NCBI RefSeq assembly: GCF_014201515.1 | Contig: NZ_JACHEQ010000001.1 | Location: forward strand, 62,001 to 126,000 | DNA length: 64,000 bases | DNA from: Anoxybacillus mongoliensis | GTDB lineage: Bacteria > Bacillota > Bacilli > Bacillales > Anoxybacillaceae | Direction: 5' to 3' | In this document: in pieces, positions 27,148 to 39,567 of the stretch | How positions within the stretch are numbered: position 1 is the stretch's first letter | How the letters are laid out: each line of letters starts with the position of its first letter | Translations under genes and position numbers: made by a program | Notes under the pieces: generated by a model | The model's database searches: none | Told to the model about the DNA's origin: nothing | What the model saw: only the letters and a program-made list of their open reading frames with translations

Positions 27148-27253
27148 TCTTATCTCTCAGCCTACTGCTGCGAGAATTAGCACCGTGCTTAACACTTGTT
27201 AAGTCGGTTGCCGGGCTTCATCGGGCTCGTCCCTCCGCCTACTCTTGATAAGA
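27148..27253 (-). promoter_or_regulatory. SAM-I riboswitch (S-box) of mtnWXBD
   Basis: Minus-strand blocks TCTTATCAAGAG, GGCGGAGGGACGAGCCCGA, TGAAGCCCGGCAACC, GGTGCTAATTCT, and CTGAGAGATAAGA are the conserved S-box elements, closed by a TCTTATC/GATAAGA P1. High SAM should terminate transcription before mtnW. Confidence 0.95.
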
Positions 27254-27344
27254 ATTTGTAATGTATTTAATTTTTTGAACAGTTCGTTTTTCATAAATTT
27301 ACTTCGAATTATGACAGCACATGTTGCATTTGTCAATCATTTTT

Positions 27345-28517
27345 TTAAAAAAGTTGCAGTTGCCCGATGCGATAAGCTGCTTCTTTTAATTTTTCTTCGC
27401 TCGTCAGTAGCCCTGTGCGCACATAGCCTTCCCCATGTTCACCAAACCCGATGCCTGGAGCGACCGCCACATGCGCTTTTTTAAGCAACAGATCGGCAAA
27501 TGTTTCTGACGTATAACCGTTTGGCACCGGAAGCCAAGCGAAAAACGAACCTGCTGGCGCTTGAACGTCCCAACCGATGTCACGTAAGGCGTGAATAAAC
27601 GTATTTCGTCTTGCTTCATACGTGGCGACAAGCGCCTCGACGCACTGTTGCGACTCGAGTAGCGCGACCGCTGCCGCTTCTTGAATCGCACCGAACATGC
27701 TCACGTACAAATGGTCTTGCAACACGTTGATCGCTTCAATCATGCTTTCGTTGCCGACCGCAAATCCGATGCGCCACCCTGCCATATTGTACGTTTTTGA
27801 GAACGTATAAATTTCAATGCCGACGTCTTTTGCCCCTTCCACTTGTAAAAAGCTGACCGGCTTTTTCCCATCAAAGCCGATCGCCCCATACGCGAAATCG
27901 TGCACGACAGCAATGCCGTATTTTTCCGCAAACGAAACCGTTTCTTGAAAAAACGATTCCGTTGCGGTTGCGCCTGTCGGGTTGTTCGGATAGTTTAAAA
28001 ACATCAGTTTTGCCTTGCGAACGACGTCTTCTTTTAGCTCATCGTAATCGGGTAAAAAGCTGTTTTCCGCCCGCAGTGGCATCATTTCCATGCGCGCCCG
28101 CGCAAGCACGACTCCCGACCAATAGTCTGGATAACCGGGATCAGGAACGAGCACAACATCGCCCGGGTCTAATAAACAAAGCGGCATTTCGACAAGCCCT
28201 GCTTTTCCGCCAAATAAAATGGCGACTTCTTTTTCGGGATCAATTGTCACCCCATATTCGCGCTTGTAAAACGCGGCGACCGCCTCTTTGAAAAACGAAT
28301 AGCCGCGAAATGGTGAATATTTATGATACATCGGCTTTGCCACCGCCTGTTGCATCGCGTTCACAATATGTGCGGGCGTCGGCTGATCTGGATTTCCTTG
28401 CCCGAGGTTAATGACATCGTGCCCTTCAGCGATGACCGCATTCACTTTTTGCACGAGCGAAGCAAAAAATTGCTTCGGTAGTTGTTGTAACACGTTCGAT
28501 TGTGGGAATGTTTTCAT
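27345..28517 (-). CDS. mtnE: MtnE-type pyridoxal phosphate aminotransferase
   Basis: 390 residues, aminotransferase class I/II. The PLP lysine is in YTFSKTYNMAGWRIGFAVG and substrate/cofactor residues in LFLNYPNNPTGATA. It transaminates 2-keto-4-methylthiobutyrate to methionine. ATG 28517 has AGGTG 8 nt upstream; the in-frame GTG at 28526 overlaps that site. It is transcribed towards mtnW, with the S-box between, and diverges from mtnU. No S-box precedes mtnE itself. Since class I/II family members have broad specificity, the call leans on context. Confidence 0.9.
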   Translation of the reverse strand: MKTFPQSNVLQQLPKQFFASLVQKVNAVIAEGHDVINLGQGNPDQPTPAHIVNAMQQAVAKPMYHKYSPFRGYSFFKEAVAAFYKREYGVTIDPEKEVAILFGGKAGLVEMPLCLLDPGDVVLVPDPGYPDYWSGVVLARARMEMMPLRAENSFLPDYDELKEDVVRKAKLMFLNYPNNPTGATATESFFQETVSFAEKYGIAVVHDFAYGAIGFDGKKPVSFLQVEGAKDVGIEIYTFSKTYNMAGWRIGFAVGNESMIEAINVLQDHLYVSMFGAIQEAAAVALLESQQCVEALVATYEARRNTFIHALRDIGWDVQAPAGSFFAWLPVPNGYTSETFADLLLKKAHVAVAPGIGFGEHGEGYVRTGLLTSEEKLKEAAYRIGQLQLF

Positions 28518-28617
28518 TTTTTTCACACCTACTTCACAAAAAGGTTGAAATTCTAGTCAAGTATCATATATCGTAAAAATCAAAATGTAAAGAAAATTTT
28601 TTGTTGAGGTGAATGAT

Positions 28618-29412
28618 ATGAACATCGCTTGCATACAAATGGACATTGCGTTTGGAACACCCGAAAAAAATAAACAAACCGCCTTGCGCTACATCGAACA
28701 AATCGCTCGTGACGTTGACGTCGTCGTTTTGCCTGAACTATGGACGACGGGCTATGATTTAACGAGGCTTGCTCATATTGCCGATGAAAACGGGGAAGAG
28801 ACAAAAGCGTTTCTCGCATCCGTTGCGCGCACGTACGATGTGCATATCGTCGGCGGATCGGTCGCGAAAAAAACGAACGAACGAATGACAAATACGATGT
28901 ATGTCGTCCAGCGCAACGGCGATGTCGTTTGCGAATATAGTAAACTTCATTTGTTCCAATTGATGAATGAGCATTTGTATTTGCAAGCTGGAGAAACGAT
29001 GGGGCTATTTTCGCTCGATGAAACGACGTGTGCCGGCGTCATTTGTTACGATATTCGTTTTCCAGAATGGATTCGCGCGCATGCGCTACACGGTGCAGAA
29101 GTGTTGTTTGTCGTCGCGGAATGGCCTCTTGCTCGCCTGCATCATTGGCGCACGCTATTAACGGCGCGGGCGATCGAAAATCAATGTTACGTCGTCGCTT
29201 GCAACCGCGCGGGAAAAGACCCGAACAACGTGTTTGCTGGACATTCGCTGATCATTGGTCCGTGGGGAAACATTCTTGCCGAAGGAGACGAACAAGAAGA
29301 GATTATTGTGGCGAATATCGACATAAACGAAGTACAACATGTGCGCGGACGCATCCCAATTTTTGCCGATCGTCGCCCGGATGTGTATAAAATTTTTGAA
29401 AAAAAGGATTGA
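28618..29412 (+). CDS. mtnU: MtnU, carbon-nitrogen hydrolase (omega-amidase-type)
   Basis: 264 residues, nitrilase fold. The Glu-Lys-Cys triad is visible as VVLPELWTTGY, EYSKLHLF and GVICYDIRFPEW. In methionine salvage it probably hydrolyses the alpha-keto acid amide formed when glutamine is the MtnE amino donor. ATG 28618 is 6 nt after GAGGTG; the ATG at 28609 is too close to that site. It is divergent from mtnE and precedes the mtnKA operon. Confidence 0.9.
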   Translation: MNIACIQMDIAFGTPEKNKQTALRYIEQIARDVDVVVLPELWTTGYDLTRLAHIADENGEETKAFLASVARTYDVHIVGGSVAKKTNERMTNTMYVVQRNGDVVCEYSKLHLFQLMNEHLYLQAGETMGLFSLDETTCAGVICYDIRFPEWIRAHALHGAEVLFVVAEWPLARLHHWRTLLTARAIENQCYVVACNRAGKDPNNVFAGHSLIIGPWGNILAEGDEQEEIIVANIDINEVQHVRGRIPIFADRRPDVYKIFEKKD

Positions 29413-29438
29413 CAAACGAGCATAAAGCGATGTATGAT
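29409..29438 (+). promoter_or_regulatory. Candidate promoter for the mtnKA operon
   Basis: TTGACA (29409-29414), an 18-bp spacer and TATGAT (29433-29438). The -35 overlaps the mtnU stop. The S-box begins about 60 nt downstream, so a nearer promoter is also possible. Confidence 0.55.
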
Positions 29439-29500
29439 TCGAATCAAGCGAATTCACGAAACTTTTTCACTGTTTAGAACATTCGAATAATAACAAACAC

Positions 29501-30838
<1,338 letters not shown>

Positions 30839-30848
30839 GAGGAACAAA

Positions 30849-31883
30849 ATGAAATCGGTACAATGGCATGATACACATATTACGATTTTAAACCAACAAG
30901 CGTTGCCTCATAAGACTGAATATTTAGAATTAAAACGTATCGAAGACGTATGGGACGCGATCGTTACGTTAAAAGTGCGCGGAGCGCCAGCGATCGGCAT
31001 GACTGCCGCATACGGTTTAGCACTTGCGGCCCAATCATATGAGACTGATGATTTAGCGACATTTCATACCGAACTAAAACGCGACCGCGACTATTTAGCA
31101 AGCTCGCGTCCGACCGCCGTCAATTTATTTTGGGCGCTTGACCGGCTCATAAAAAGCGTCGCTAATGCTACATCCGTCAACGAAGCGAAAACGACGCTTA
31201 TTCATGAAGCAATTTGCATGCAAATCGAAGATGAAGACGTCTGTCGTCGCATCGGTGAACATGCCCTTTCCTTGTTTCAAGACGGCGACCGTATCATGAC
31301 GATTTGCAATGCGGGAGCGATTGCCACAGCCCGTTACGGCACCGCGCTTGCGCCGTTTCATTTAGCGAAAGAAAAAGGGATGTCGCTTCATGCGTACGCT
31401 TGCGAAACACGCCCGGTGTTGCAAGGAGCAAGACTAACCGCATGGGAACTTTCACAAGCTGGCGTCGATGTGACGCTCATTACAGATAACATGGCGGCAC
31501 AAACGATGAAAGCAAAGCACATTTCCGCAGTCATCGTCGGGGCAGATCGCATTGCCGCCAACGGCGATACCGCAAACAAAATCGGCACGTTCGGCTTAGC
31601 CATTTTAGCGAAAGCGTTCAACATTCCGTTTTACGTCGCCGCTCCGCTATCGACGATCGACTTACAGACGAAAACAGGCGACGACATTCCGATTGAAGAG
31701 CGAGCGAAAGAAGAAGTCACACATATCGGCGGCGTGTGCATCGCGCCAGATGTGAACGTCTACAATCCGGCATTCGATGTCACACCGCACGAACTCATTA
31801 CCGGCATCATTACTGAAAAAGGGATCATCTTCGGCGACTACGAAACGAAACTGCCGACATTATTTGAGGAGGTTTTGGCATGA
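30849..31883 (+). CDS. mtnA: MtnA, methylthioribose-1-phosphate isomerase
   Basis: 344 residues, homologous to eIF2B alpha. The active-site Cys lies in [18 protein letters not shown] and the Asp in [36 protein letters not shown] is also diagnostic. It isomerises methylthioribose-1-phosphate to the ribulose form. Its stop overlaps the start of the following lipoprotein gene (ATGA), tying salvage to transport. Confidence 0.96.
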   Translation: MKSVQWHDTHITILNQQALPHKTEYLELKRIEDVWDAIVTLKVRGAPAIGMTAAYGLALAAQSYETDDLATFHTELKRDRDYLASSRPTAVNLFWALDRLIKSVANATSVNEAKTTLIHEAICMQIEDEDVCRRIGEHALSLFQDGDRIMTICNAGAIATARYGTALAPFHLAKEKGMSLHAYACETRPVLQGARLTAWELSQAGVDVTLITDNMAAQTMKAKHISAVIVGADRIAANGDTANKIGTFGLAILAKAFNIPFYVAAPLSTIDLQTKTGDDIPIEERAKEEVTHIGGVCIAPDVNVYNPAFDVTPHELITGIITEKGIIFGDYETKLPTLFEEVLA

Positions 31884-32998
31884 AAAACATATGGGCAATG
31901 ATCGTGCTTTTATTCGCGCTTTTAGTCGGTTGCACAAACGAACAAGACGCCGTCTCAAAACCAGCGGAACAACCGAAAGAAGAAGCGAAACAAACGAACG
32001 AAACAACGGATGAAAAAGCGGACATTCCTGCAGCATTAAACAAACCGATTAAAATTGCTGCCATTATGCAAATGTCGATCGGTACATTTTCATCGCAATA
32101 TATCGCTGGTGTAAAAGAGCAAGTCGCGAAATTTGGCGGCGATGTGCAAATTTATAACGCCGATAACGATTTAACGAAAATGGCGTCGTACGTCGAAACA
32201 GCAATTAGCCAAAACGTCGATGCGATTTTATTAGACCACGGACGCGCAGATGCATTAAAAGCACCTGTTGAAAAAGCGCTGGAGAAAGGCATTCACGTCG
32301 TTGCATTTGATAACGATTTAAACATTCCTGGAGTGACCGTTATTGACCAAGACGACTACAGCTTAGCATGGAAAACGTTAAAAACGTTAGCGGAAGATTT
32401 AAACGGCGAAGGAGAAATTGTCACGATTTGGGTCGGTGGCTTTACGCCGATGGAACGCCGCCATGTCATTTACGAAGCGTTTCAAAAACGGTATCCGAAC
32501 ATAAAAGAAGTAGCGAAATTCGGTACCGCAAGCGCCAACACCGCTTTAGATACACAAACACAAATGGAAGCGATTTTGAAAAAATATCCGAACAAAGGCG
32601 ATATTGATGCCGTCTTTGCGACGTGGGATGAGTTCGCCAAAGGGGCGACGCGCGCCATTCAACAAGCAGGTCGAACAGAAATTAAAGTGTACGGCATCGA
32701 CTTAAGCGACGAAGATTTACAAATGATTCAACAACCAAATAGCCCATGGGTCGCAACAACAGCAACCGACCCAGCGGAAGTCGGGCGCGTTCAAGTGCGC
32801 TTTGCGTATCAAAAAATTGCTGGGGAACAAACGCCAAACATTTATTCACTTGAACCACACTTAGTGAAACGGTCTGATTTACCAAATACACCAATTACGA
32901 TGAACGAGCTAAACAACTACATGCCAAGCTGGGGACAATCAAACGTTGCCATCTCCCCATGGATGAAGACGCTTGAAGAAAAGGTGAAAAAACAATGA
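31880..32998 (+). CDS. Sugar ABC transporter substrate-binding lipoprotein (probable methylthioribose binder)
   Basis: 372 residues. Signal peptide and lipobox LLFALLVGC (Cys18), then a Glu/Lys-rich linker and a ribose-type periplasmic-binding fold ([60 protein letters not shown]). It captures a sugar outside the membrane for the ATPase and permease encoded next. Its start overlaps the mtnA stop, so it shares the SAM-riboswitch transcript. Methylthioribose, or another thio- or deoxy-sugar by-product of SAM metabolism, is the likely ligand. That is inference from context. Confidence 0.85.
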   Translation: MKNIWAMIVLLFALLVGCTNEQDAVSKPAEQPKEEAKQTNETTDEKADIPAALNKPIKIAAIMQMSIGTFSSQYIAGVKEQVAKFGGDVQIYNADNDLTKMASYVETAISQNVDAILLDHGRADALKAPVEKALEKGIHVVAFDNDLNIPGVTVIDQDDYSLAWKTLKTLAEDLNGEGEIVTIWVGGFTPMERRHVIYEAFQKRYPNIKEVAKFGTASANTALDTQTQMEAILKKYPNKGDIDAVFATWDEFAKGATRAIQQAGRTEIKVYGIDLSDEDLQMIQQPNSPWVATTATDPAEVGRVQVRFAYQKIAGEQTPNIYSLEPHLVKRSDLPNTPITMNELNNYMPSWGQSNVAISPWMKTLEEKVKKQ

Positions 32999-34488
32999 GC
33001 GGTTTGCGCATGAAACAAATCGTCCATACATTTGGCGATGTGACCGTATTAAACGGCGTGAACTTCCATGTCCAACCGGGCGAAGTTCACGCCCTTTTAG
33101 GCATGAATGGAGCTGGAAAAAGCACGTTAATGAACATTTTAGCTGGCGTCTTGCAGCCGGTGAGCGGAACGATCGAAATCGACGGAAAGACACATACGTT
33201 TTCTTCCCCGAAAGATGCCAAACGAGCAGGCATCGGACACGTCGTGCAAGAAGTCGATGCGGCGTTATTCCCTGCTTTGTCCGTATATGAAAATATTCTC
33301 GCTGAACAAATCGTTGAACAAAAACATATGTTCTTTTCTAAAACAAAAAAGCGCACCTTCGTGTCTCAACTGCTTGAGCGCGTCGGCTTAGCACACTTGT
33401 CGCCTGATACAACGGTACAAACATGCACGCTTCATGAAAAACAGCTCATTTTGCTAGCACGCGTCCTTTCCTCTTCCGCTCGCTACATTATTTTAGATGA
33501 GCCAACCGCCTCGTTAAGCGAAGAAGAAACGAAACGATTGTTTACGATGATTGAACAATTAAAAACGCAAGGTGTGTCGTTTATTTACATTTCGCATAAA
33601 TTGCACGAAGTAAAACGCATATGCGATCGGATGACGATTTTACGGGACGGCAGTGTCGTTTACGAAGGCGATGTATCGCTCGCGACAGAAGATATCGTTC
33701 GCCATATGGTCGGTCGACAACCGGAAGTGCGCAACGCACGGGCACGCAACATAAGCAAAGAAACGATTTTTGAAGTCAAACAATTGTACATTCCAAAAAC
33801 GAAAACGACGGTCGATCTTGCGGTTCGGCGCGGTGAAATTGTCGGCATTGCCGGTCTCGTTGGCGCTGGAAAAACAGAACTCGCCGAAAGCATGATCGCT
33901 TATGTCAAAACGACAGGCGAACGCATCATGCAGGGAAAAAAACAAACATGGGCGTCACCGAAAGAGGCGATTGAAGCGGGCGTTTGTTTAATTCCAGAAG
34001 AACGACGAAAACAAGGGCTCTTTATGAACGAGACGGTCGAAAAAAATTTGACCGTGCGTCTATTGTCAACCATCGCCCCATGGCAATGGATTCGAAAACG
34101 GCACGAACGCGCCATCGCGACAAACCTTGTTTCATCGTTACATATTCGTCCATCTTCGCCGACGGCGCTTGTGAAACATTTAAGCGGCGGCAATCAACAA
34201 AAAGTGGTAATCGGGAAATGGTTACAAACAAATAGCGACGTCTTTATTTTTGATGAGCCGACAAAAGGCATTGACGTGCATGCGAAAGAAGAAGTATTTT
34301 CGATCATTCGCGCGCTTGCTGAAAAAGGAAAAGCGATCATTTATTTCACGAGCGAATGTCAAGAATTGCTTCATATCGCCGATACGATTTACGTTATGGT
34401 CGATGGTCAGTTCGTAAAAAAAGTGGACGCACTCGAAGCGACATATGAACAGCTCGTCTATGACATGACTGGAGGTGGAACGAATTGA
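32995..34488 (+). CDS. Sugar ABC transporter double ATPase (RbsA-like)
   Basis: 497 residues with two ABC domains. The first has Walker A GMNGAGKSTL and Walker B YIILDEPTASLS, but its signature is altered to TCTLHEKQL instead of LSxGxxQ. The second has GLVGAGKTEL, an intact LSGGNQQKVVIGKWL and FIFDEPTKGIDV. One degenerate site is common in RbsA-type ATPases, usually with different residues affected. It overlaps its neighbours by ATGA at both ends of its gene. It powers uptake through the single permease encoded next. Confidence 0.9.
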   Translation: MSGLRMKQIVHTFGDVTVLNGVNFHVQPGEVHALLGMNGAGKSTLMNILAGVLQPVSGTIEIDGKTHTFSSPKDAKRAGIGHVVQEVDAALFPALSVYENILAEQIVEQKHMFFSKTKKRTFVSQLLERVGLAHLSPDTTVQTCTLHEKQLILLARVLSSSARYIILDEPTASLSEEETKRLFTMIEQLKTQGVSFIYISHKLHEVKRICDRMTILRDGSVVYEGDVSLATEDIVRHMVGRQPEVRNARARNISKETIFEVKQLYIPKTKTTVDLAVRRGEIVGIAGLVGAGKTELAESMIAYVKTTGERIMQGKKQTWASPKEAIEAGVCLIPEERRKQGLFMNETVEKNLTVRLLSTIAPWQWIRKRHERAIATNLVSSLHIRPSSPTALVKHLSGGNQQKVVIGKWLQTNSDVFIFDEPTKGIDVHAKEEVFSIIRALAEKGKAIIYFTSECQELLHIADTIYVMVDGQFVKKVDALEATYEQLVYDMTGGGTN

Positions 34489-35444
34489 AGTTTTTATACA
34501 AATACGGAACGATACTCGCCATCGTTATCGTCATCGCTTTTTTTAGCTTGACGCTCGATTCATTTTTTACGTATGCGAACTTTAGCGACATTTTGCGCTC
34601 CATTTCGATTGTGACGCTCGTTGCGATCGGCATTACGTTTTCGTTAATTGTCGATGGATTCGATTTATCGGTCGGCTCCACCGTCAGTTTGGCAACCATC
34701 GCAAGTGCCTCGGCGCTCGTCTTACATCGCCAAGAGCTGCTTGTTGCGCTTGTCGTTCCACTTTTACTCGGTGCACTCGTTGGGCTGTTAAACGCTTTTT
34801 TCATTATCCGCCTTCGTCTACCTGATTTATTGGCGACGTTAGCGGTCATGTACATCATTAATGGCGTGCAGCTCACATACACGAAAGGATTTTCCATTTA
34901 TAACGACATGCCGCTTCCCGAAGGCGGCGTGGCGCCGGGAAAATTTATTCCGTCGTTTTTATTTATCGGACAAGGCGAGCTGTTTGGCGTCCCGTTTTCT
35001 GTGTTGCTTATGCTTTTGCTCGTCATTAGTGCTCATCTTTTTTTAACGTATACAAAAACGGGGCGTTTATTTTATATGACAGGAGAAAATCGTGAAGCCG
35101 CTCATCTCACCGGCATTCCTGTCAACCGCTACCGTACATATGCGTATATGATTAGCGGACTGTTTGCGGCTTTAGGTGGCATTGTGCTTGCTTCACGCAT
35201 CGGCACGGGGCAAGTATCCGCGGGGGCATCACTATTAATGGACGGGGTAGCTGCCGCGTTTATCGGCTTTTCCGTTTTCGGTATCGGCAAACCAAATGTG
35301 ATTGGTACGTTACTTGGCTCAATTTTTATTGGCGTCTTATTAAACGGACTGACGATGATGAACGTTCCGTATTACGCACAAGATATTGTAAAAGGTGCAC
35401 TATTAATTTTCGCACTTGCGTTGTCCCATATGGTCAAAAAGTAA
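34485..35444 (+). CDS. Sugar ABC transporter permease (RbsC-like)
   Basis: 319 residues, about 9-10 membrane helices. The conserved SLIVDGFDLSVGSTVSLAT and EAAHLTGIPVNRYRTYAYMI (cytoplasmic coupling loop) identify the BPD_transp_2 family. The start is TTG at 34485, supported by GGAGGTGGAACGAA and overlapping the ATPase stop. With only one permease gene, a homodimer is expected. Last gene of the mtnKA-transporter operon. Confidence 0.88.
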   Translation: MKFLYKYGTILAIVIVIAFFSLTLDSFFTYANFSDILRSISIVTLVAIGITFSLIVDGFDLSVGSTVSLATIASASALVLHRQELLVALVVPLLLGALVGLLNAFFIIRLRLPDLLATLAVMYIINGVQLTYTKGFSIYNDMPLPEGGVAPGKFIPSFLFIGQGELFGVPFSVLLMLLLVISAHLFLTYTKTGRLFYMTGENREAAHLTGIPVNRYRTYAYMISGLFAALGGIVLASRIGTGQVSAGASLLMDGVAAAFIGFSVFGIGKPNVIGTLLGSIFIGVLLNGLTMMNVPYYAQDIVKGALLIFALALSHMVKK

Positions 35445-35467
35445 CCCACCTTATGCAAGGTGGGTTT
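35444..35467. terminator. Bidirectional terminator between the permease and chemoreceptor genes
   Basis: AACCCACCTT and AAGGTGGGTT form a 10-bp stem with a 4-nt loop. It lies over the stop of the minus-strand chemoreceptor gene. Confidence 0.8.
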
Positions 35468-37187
35468 CAAACGTCCGTTCTTTTTCTACTTTTTCGATGA
35501 GTTCATCAAGCAGGCGAATGACTTCTACAGATGCTTGTTCTAATTCGATTAACTGCGCTTCGGCACCTCTTATATCGCCTTTGCCGTACGCTTCGGCTGC
35601 TTTTTTCGCTGCGATATGCACGCGTTCATGTGGAGCGTCTAACTTGTCATATGCTGGCGTGCCTTGCAGTTGTTTTTTCGTTTGTTCATCAAAATACCAT
35701 TTGCCTAATCGGCATTGGTGGTGGGAAGCGACATCTTCAGGTCGCACCGTTTCATAGCCGACGATCATATTGTAAATGCGCCATTTCCATAATAAATGGT
35801 CTGTTTTTGCTAAATGCAATAGCGCTTTCGCAGATAGTTTTACACTATTTTCATTCACCATAGTTAAACGGAACCGGTCGATTGCTTTACTTAACGCATG
35901 CACGGTTTTTCCTGTTTTTTCACCAAGTTCGCGCACGTATTCCGTCAGTGAAGCAATGGATGACATGCGCGTCGCGATTTCATCGACAGCAGCAGCTTGT
36001 TCTTCAGCTACAGCGGCGTTTGTATTTGTACTATCTTGAATTTCTCCCATAGCAGATACAATTTCTTCTAAAAGCGGCATCGCTTCTTGCGCTTGATGAA
36101 CCGCTTGACGAATCGTTGTTGACGTCGAGTAAATCGCGGATGATACTTCCGATGAAATCGTGCGCAATTCTCCGACGTTTCGTTGCACTTCCCCAAGCGA
36201 TTGCACGGTATGGTCAGCGAGTTTGCGAATTTCTTCTGCGACGACCGAAAACCCTTTTCCATATTCGCCTGCACGTGCGGCTTCAATGGATGCATTTAAC
36301 GCGAGTAAGTTCGTTTGATCTGCAATGCCGTTGACGAGTTGCATCACTTTTTCAATCGCGCTTAAATGTTGTTGTAAATGTTCAAAACGGTCAACCATTT
36401 GCGTAAACTGTTCGGACGTTTCAATAATTTCTCCGAACGCCTCCGTCATCATTTGTTGTCCTTTTTCTGCCCGTTCAACTGATGTGGTCGTTTTTTCAGC
36501 GATGACTGTCGCTGCATGCGCGACTTCTGATACGGCTGTCGTCATTTCTTCCGTTGCGGCAGTCACCATTTGCACATCGCTATTTTGTTGATCGAGCGCT
36601 TGAAGCAAGTCTTTAATAAACATAATTTCGGCATTTTGTTCCATTAGTTTTGCCGTTCCGCTTGCGATTTGTTCCATCATCGTTTCCGTGTACACTTCTA
36701 CAAGAAGCTGCTGTTCGATGTTAATCGCTCGCTGCAACGCTTCCATAAGCGTTAAACAACGTTTCGGCGCAAGCGCTACCTTCGCTAACAACGTCGTTAA
36801 AACGAAGAAATTGAATTGGTTAAACGCAACGATGAGCTTCCCGACGTTCACTTTTTCTTTTCGCAACAAATGGAAAAAGCGAAGCGATTCATCGACGTAT
36901 GCGCGGTTTCGCTCCATCGTAAAAAAGGCGTTTAAATATGCTTCGATGCGGGCTTCCGTAATCATCTTCGCCGCTTCTGGCTGCACTTGTTTTAGCCCTT
37001 CATGAAAGAGACGAACCATTTCTTGTTTATGTGGAGCGATAAGTTCATCAATTTGTTTTAACTTTGCGAAATCTTCCGTTGTAAAATGGTTGTACGATAA
37101 CGTGTCAACAAATCGTCCGTGAAACGAATAGTCTGTCCCTTGTTCAAGCAATTCGTTTAACGACGGACGAAGGCGTTTAAATAACAT
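35451..37187 (-). CDS. Globin-sensor chemoreceptor with C-terminal zinc-binding CZB domain (HemAT-like)
   Basis: 578 residues, no membrane helix. The first about 180 residues resemble the protoglobin domain of HemAT, with a candidate proximal His in [18 protein letters not shown]. The MCP core has [20 protein letters not shown] near residue 290. The last about 130 residues match the CZB fold: [26 protein letters not shown] and [13 protein letters not shown] supply the 3 His/1 Cys zinc set. B. subtilis HemAT lacks such a tail. The protein likely senses oxygen through heme and zinc or hypochlorite through CZB. ATG 37187 follows GAGGTGAATAGC. Confidence 0.85.
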   Translation of the reverse strand: MLFKRLRPSLNELLEQGTDYSFHGRFVDTLSYNHFTTEDFAKLKQIDELIAPHKQEMVRLFHEGLKQVQPEAAKMITEARIEAYLNAFFTMERNRAYVDESLRFFHLLRKEKVNVGKLIVAFNQFNFFVLTTLLAKVALAPKRCLTLMEALQRAINIEQQLLVEVYTETMMEQIASGTAKLMEQNAEIMFIKDLLQALDQQNSDVQMVTAATEEMTTAVSEVAHAATVIAEKTTTSVERAEKGQQMMTEAFGEIIETSEQFTQMVDRFEHLQQHLSAIEKVMQLVNGIADQTNLLALNASIEAARAGEYGKGFSVVAEEIRKLADHTVQSLGEVQRNVGELRTISSEVSSAIYSTSTTIRQAVHQAQEAMPLLEEIVSAMGEIQDSTNTNAAVAEEQAAAVDEIATRMSSIASLTEYVRELGEKTGKTVHALSKAIDRFRLTMVNENSVKLSAKALLHLAKTDHLLWKWRIYNMIVGYETVRPEDVASHHQCRLGKWYFDEQTKKQLQGTPAYDKLDAPHERVHIAAKKAAEAYGKGDIRGAEAQLIELEQASVEVIRLLDELIEKVEKERTFETHLA

Positions 37188-37240
37188 GCTATTCACCTCT
37201 TTAGCTGTCTTGACATATAAGTCTATTGTACTACATTGCT

Positions 37241-39424
37241 TTACCGCATGTCATTATTTATTGGTAAGGTAATATAAAACGTTGTACCAACGCCGACTTC
37301 GCTTTCGACATCAATGCGCCCGTCATGCTCCTCAATAATTTTATAGCTAACCATTAAGCCAAGACCCGTCCCCCGCTCTTTCGTCGTATAAAACGGCTCG
37401 CCTAATTTTTTAATTTTATCTTTCGGAATGCCGCTTCCTTCATCGCGAATGGCGATGCGTATATGATCTCCGACATGCTCAACGGAGACGGTAATCGTTC
37501 CGCCGTTTGGCATGACTTCCATCGCATTTTTTAATATGTTAATAAACACTTGTTTTAATTGTTTCGGCTCGCAGTATATACGCGGCACTTGATCGTACGT
37601 TGCTTCAATTTGAATGTTGTGCATCATTGCTTGCACGCTTAATAAATCGACTGTTTCTTGCATAATTTTTGCGACGTCGCCCCGTTCGTAATGAACAGCT
37701 TGCGGTTTTGCCAATACGAGAAATTCGGTAATAATCGACTCAATGCGCTTTAATTCCGACATAATGACGTGAAAGTACATATTATATTGCTCACAATCAT
37801 TGCCGATGCTTCCTTGTAAAAGTTGGATAAATCCTTTTAACGCCGTCATCGGATTGCGAATTTCATGAGCGATACCTGCCGCCAGTTGACCGACAACGCT
37901 TAACGTATCAGACTTACGTAATTGCTCTTCCATTTCTTTTTTCTCCGTTATATCACGTACCATCATCAGTCCGACATGCTCAATAATGCTCGGTTTAAAC
38001 GACAGTTCAACGATTTTGTTCTTTCCTTCGCCGTCTGTAATCGTAAACTCTTCCTCTTCCGCTCCATTATTCAACCACTTTTGAAATTTATTTAAATCGT
38101 TGCTTCCGATAAACGTATGCATGCATTTTTCAATGAGCTGCTCTTTCGGAAGGGCAAAAATACGGCACGCCACCGGATTGGCGTCAAAAATGCGATGTTT
38201 GTCGTCAATTAACACAATGCCATCCATCGCATGATTAAAGACGCTACGAAACTTTTGTTCTTGTTCGCGCAACTGTTTTTCCATTTTGCGTCGTTCGCTG
38301 ACATTGCGAAAAATCGTTAAATGATAGCCGTTAATGGCGCCTTTTTTTGATGTAAATTCGAGCTGTTTTTTTTCACCGTTCGGCATATGAAATGTTAATT
38401 CATCGCGAATTTCTCCATCGCGGAAAAATTGTTGTAATACGTGGCGTACTTTATCTTGTTTTGAATCAATAAACTGCATTAAATTCGCATGAACGAGATC
38501 GTGAAGCGGCAATTCAAACGTTCGGCTTGCGGCAGGATTGGCGCGCAAAATATTTCCGAAATCGTCACAAATTAAAATCGCTTCATGGGCTTGTTCAAAA
38601 ATGGCGCGAAACCGCTCTTCACTCCGTTGCAAGTTCATTTCCATATTTCGTTTTTCGGTCACGTTGCGCATAATGGCCATAAAAAAGCCGCTATGTACGT
38701 TCGTTGTTAACGTCAGTTCGAACAATTTTTGCATGCCGTCCCCTAAAATAAACGGCAGTTCGCTTGATACCGTTCCGTTTCGTTTTAACGTGACTAACAG
38801 TTGGTCGAATAAATTATGATATTCCATTGGGATAAATGTTTGGATTGATAATTTGAATAGTTCTTCTTTTGTAATGTTGACGCTCGCACAAAAGGAAGGA
38901 TTCGCGTCAATAAAGCGTCCTTGTCCATCGAAAATGACGATGCTATCGCCCGCGCGATTAAACAAATCTTTAAATAACGTTTCATTAATTGTTCGTTCAC
39001 GCTCAAGCGCTTTTTTTGAGGTAATATCGCGGATCATATATAAATCAAACGGTTGCTTTTTATGGCGGCGCATAAATAGTTGTACATGCTTGATTTCGCC
39101 ATCTGCCAAGCGAATGACGATTTCATCATCATATGTTCCAAATTTATGCAACATTTGTTTTTGAAAATGAAAAATATGTTCCGGGACGAGATATACGTAT
39201 TCATGAAAATTTTTTTGCAACAGCTGGTCACGCGACGTGCGAAATAAACGGCACGCTGCCTCGTTCACATCCACGAACGTCCCGTCATCTTTTACTAACA
39301 CAATCGCATCCGTCACTTGTTGTAAAATGAAATCGTACTGATTTATTCGCTCATCGATCGCTTCCTTTTCTTGTTTCGAAAGCTGTACAAATCGTGAATC
39401 TTCCATTATACCTTTCAAACTCAA
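37241..39424 (-). CDS. kinE: Soluble multi-PAS sensor kinase, KinE/KinA-like
   Basis: 727 residues without membrane helices. Four PAS domains run in series ([80 protein letters not shown]). HisKA follows with [20 protein letters not shown] (His near residue 520), and HATPase with [10 protein letters not shown] and RGTGLGLMV. Its size and neighbourhood match B. subtilis KinE (about 738 residues, beside the mtn genes), a kinase able to feed the Spo0 phosphorelay. The start is TTG, with AGGAGGGAACGCGT upstream; an internal ATG six codons on is an alternative. Confidence 0.82.
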   Translation of the reverse strand: MSLKGIMEDSRFVQLSKQEKEAIDERINQYDFILQQVTDAIVLVKDDGTFVDVNEAACRLFRTSRDQLLQKNFHEYVYLVPEHIFHFQKQMLHKFGTYDDEIVIRLADGEIKHVQLFMRRHKKQPFDLYMIRDITSKKALERERTINETLFKDLFNRAGDSIVIFDGQGRFIDANPSFCASVNITKEELFKLSIQTFIPMEYHNLFDQLLVTLKRNGTVSSELPFILGDGMQKLFELTLTTNVHSGFFMAIMRNVTEKRNMEMNLQRSEERFRAIFEQAHEAILICDDFGNILRANPAASRTFELPLHDLVHANLMQFIDSKQDKVRHVLQQFFRDGEIRDELTFHMPNGEKKQLEFTSKKGAINGYHLTIFRNVSERRKMEKQLREQEQKFRSVFNHAMDGIVLIDDKHRIFDANPVACRIFALPKEQLIEKCMHTFIGSNDLNKFQKWLNNGAEEEEFTITDGEGKNKIVELSFKPSIIEHVGLMMVRDITEKKEMEEQLRKSDTLSVVGQLAAGIAHEIRNPMTALKGFIQLLQGSIGNDCEQYNMYFHVIMSELKRIESIITEFLVLAKPQAVHYERGDVAKIMQETVDLLSVQAMMHNIQIEATYDQVPRIYCEPKQLKQVFINILKNAMEVMPNGGTITVSVEHVGDHIRIAIRDEGSGIPKDKIKKLGEPFYTTKERGTGLGLMVSYKIIEEHDGRIDVESEVGVGTTFYITLPINNDMR

Positions 39425-39534
39425 ACGCGTTCCCTCCTAACAAACTCCCTCTCTACATTTATATAGTTATGATGTATATTCGCCTGATGTTTTTTTATTC
39501 CTTCTTAAAATTCCGAAAATTTTACTAATCTTAT

Positions 39535-39567
39535 CGGAATAAAAAAGAGCAGCTCATTTGCTGCTCA
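39535..39567 (-). terminator. Terminator of lutABC
   Basis: GAGCAGC and GCTGCTC form a 7-bp stem around AAATGA, followed by TTTTTTATT on the minus strand, right after the lutC stop. Confidence 0.88.
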
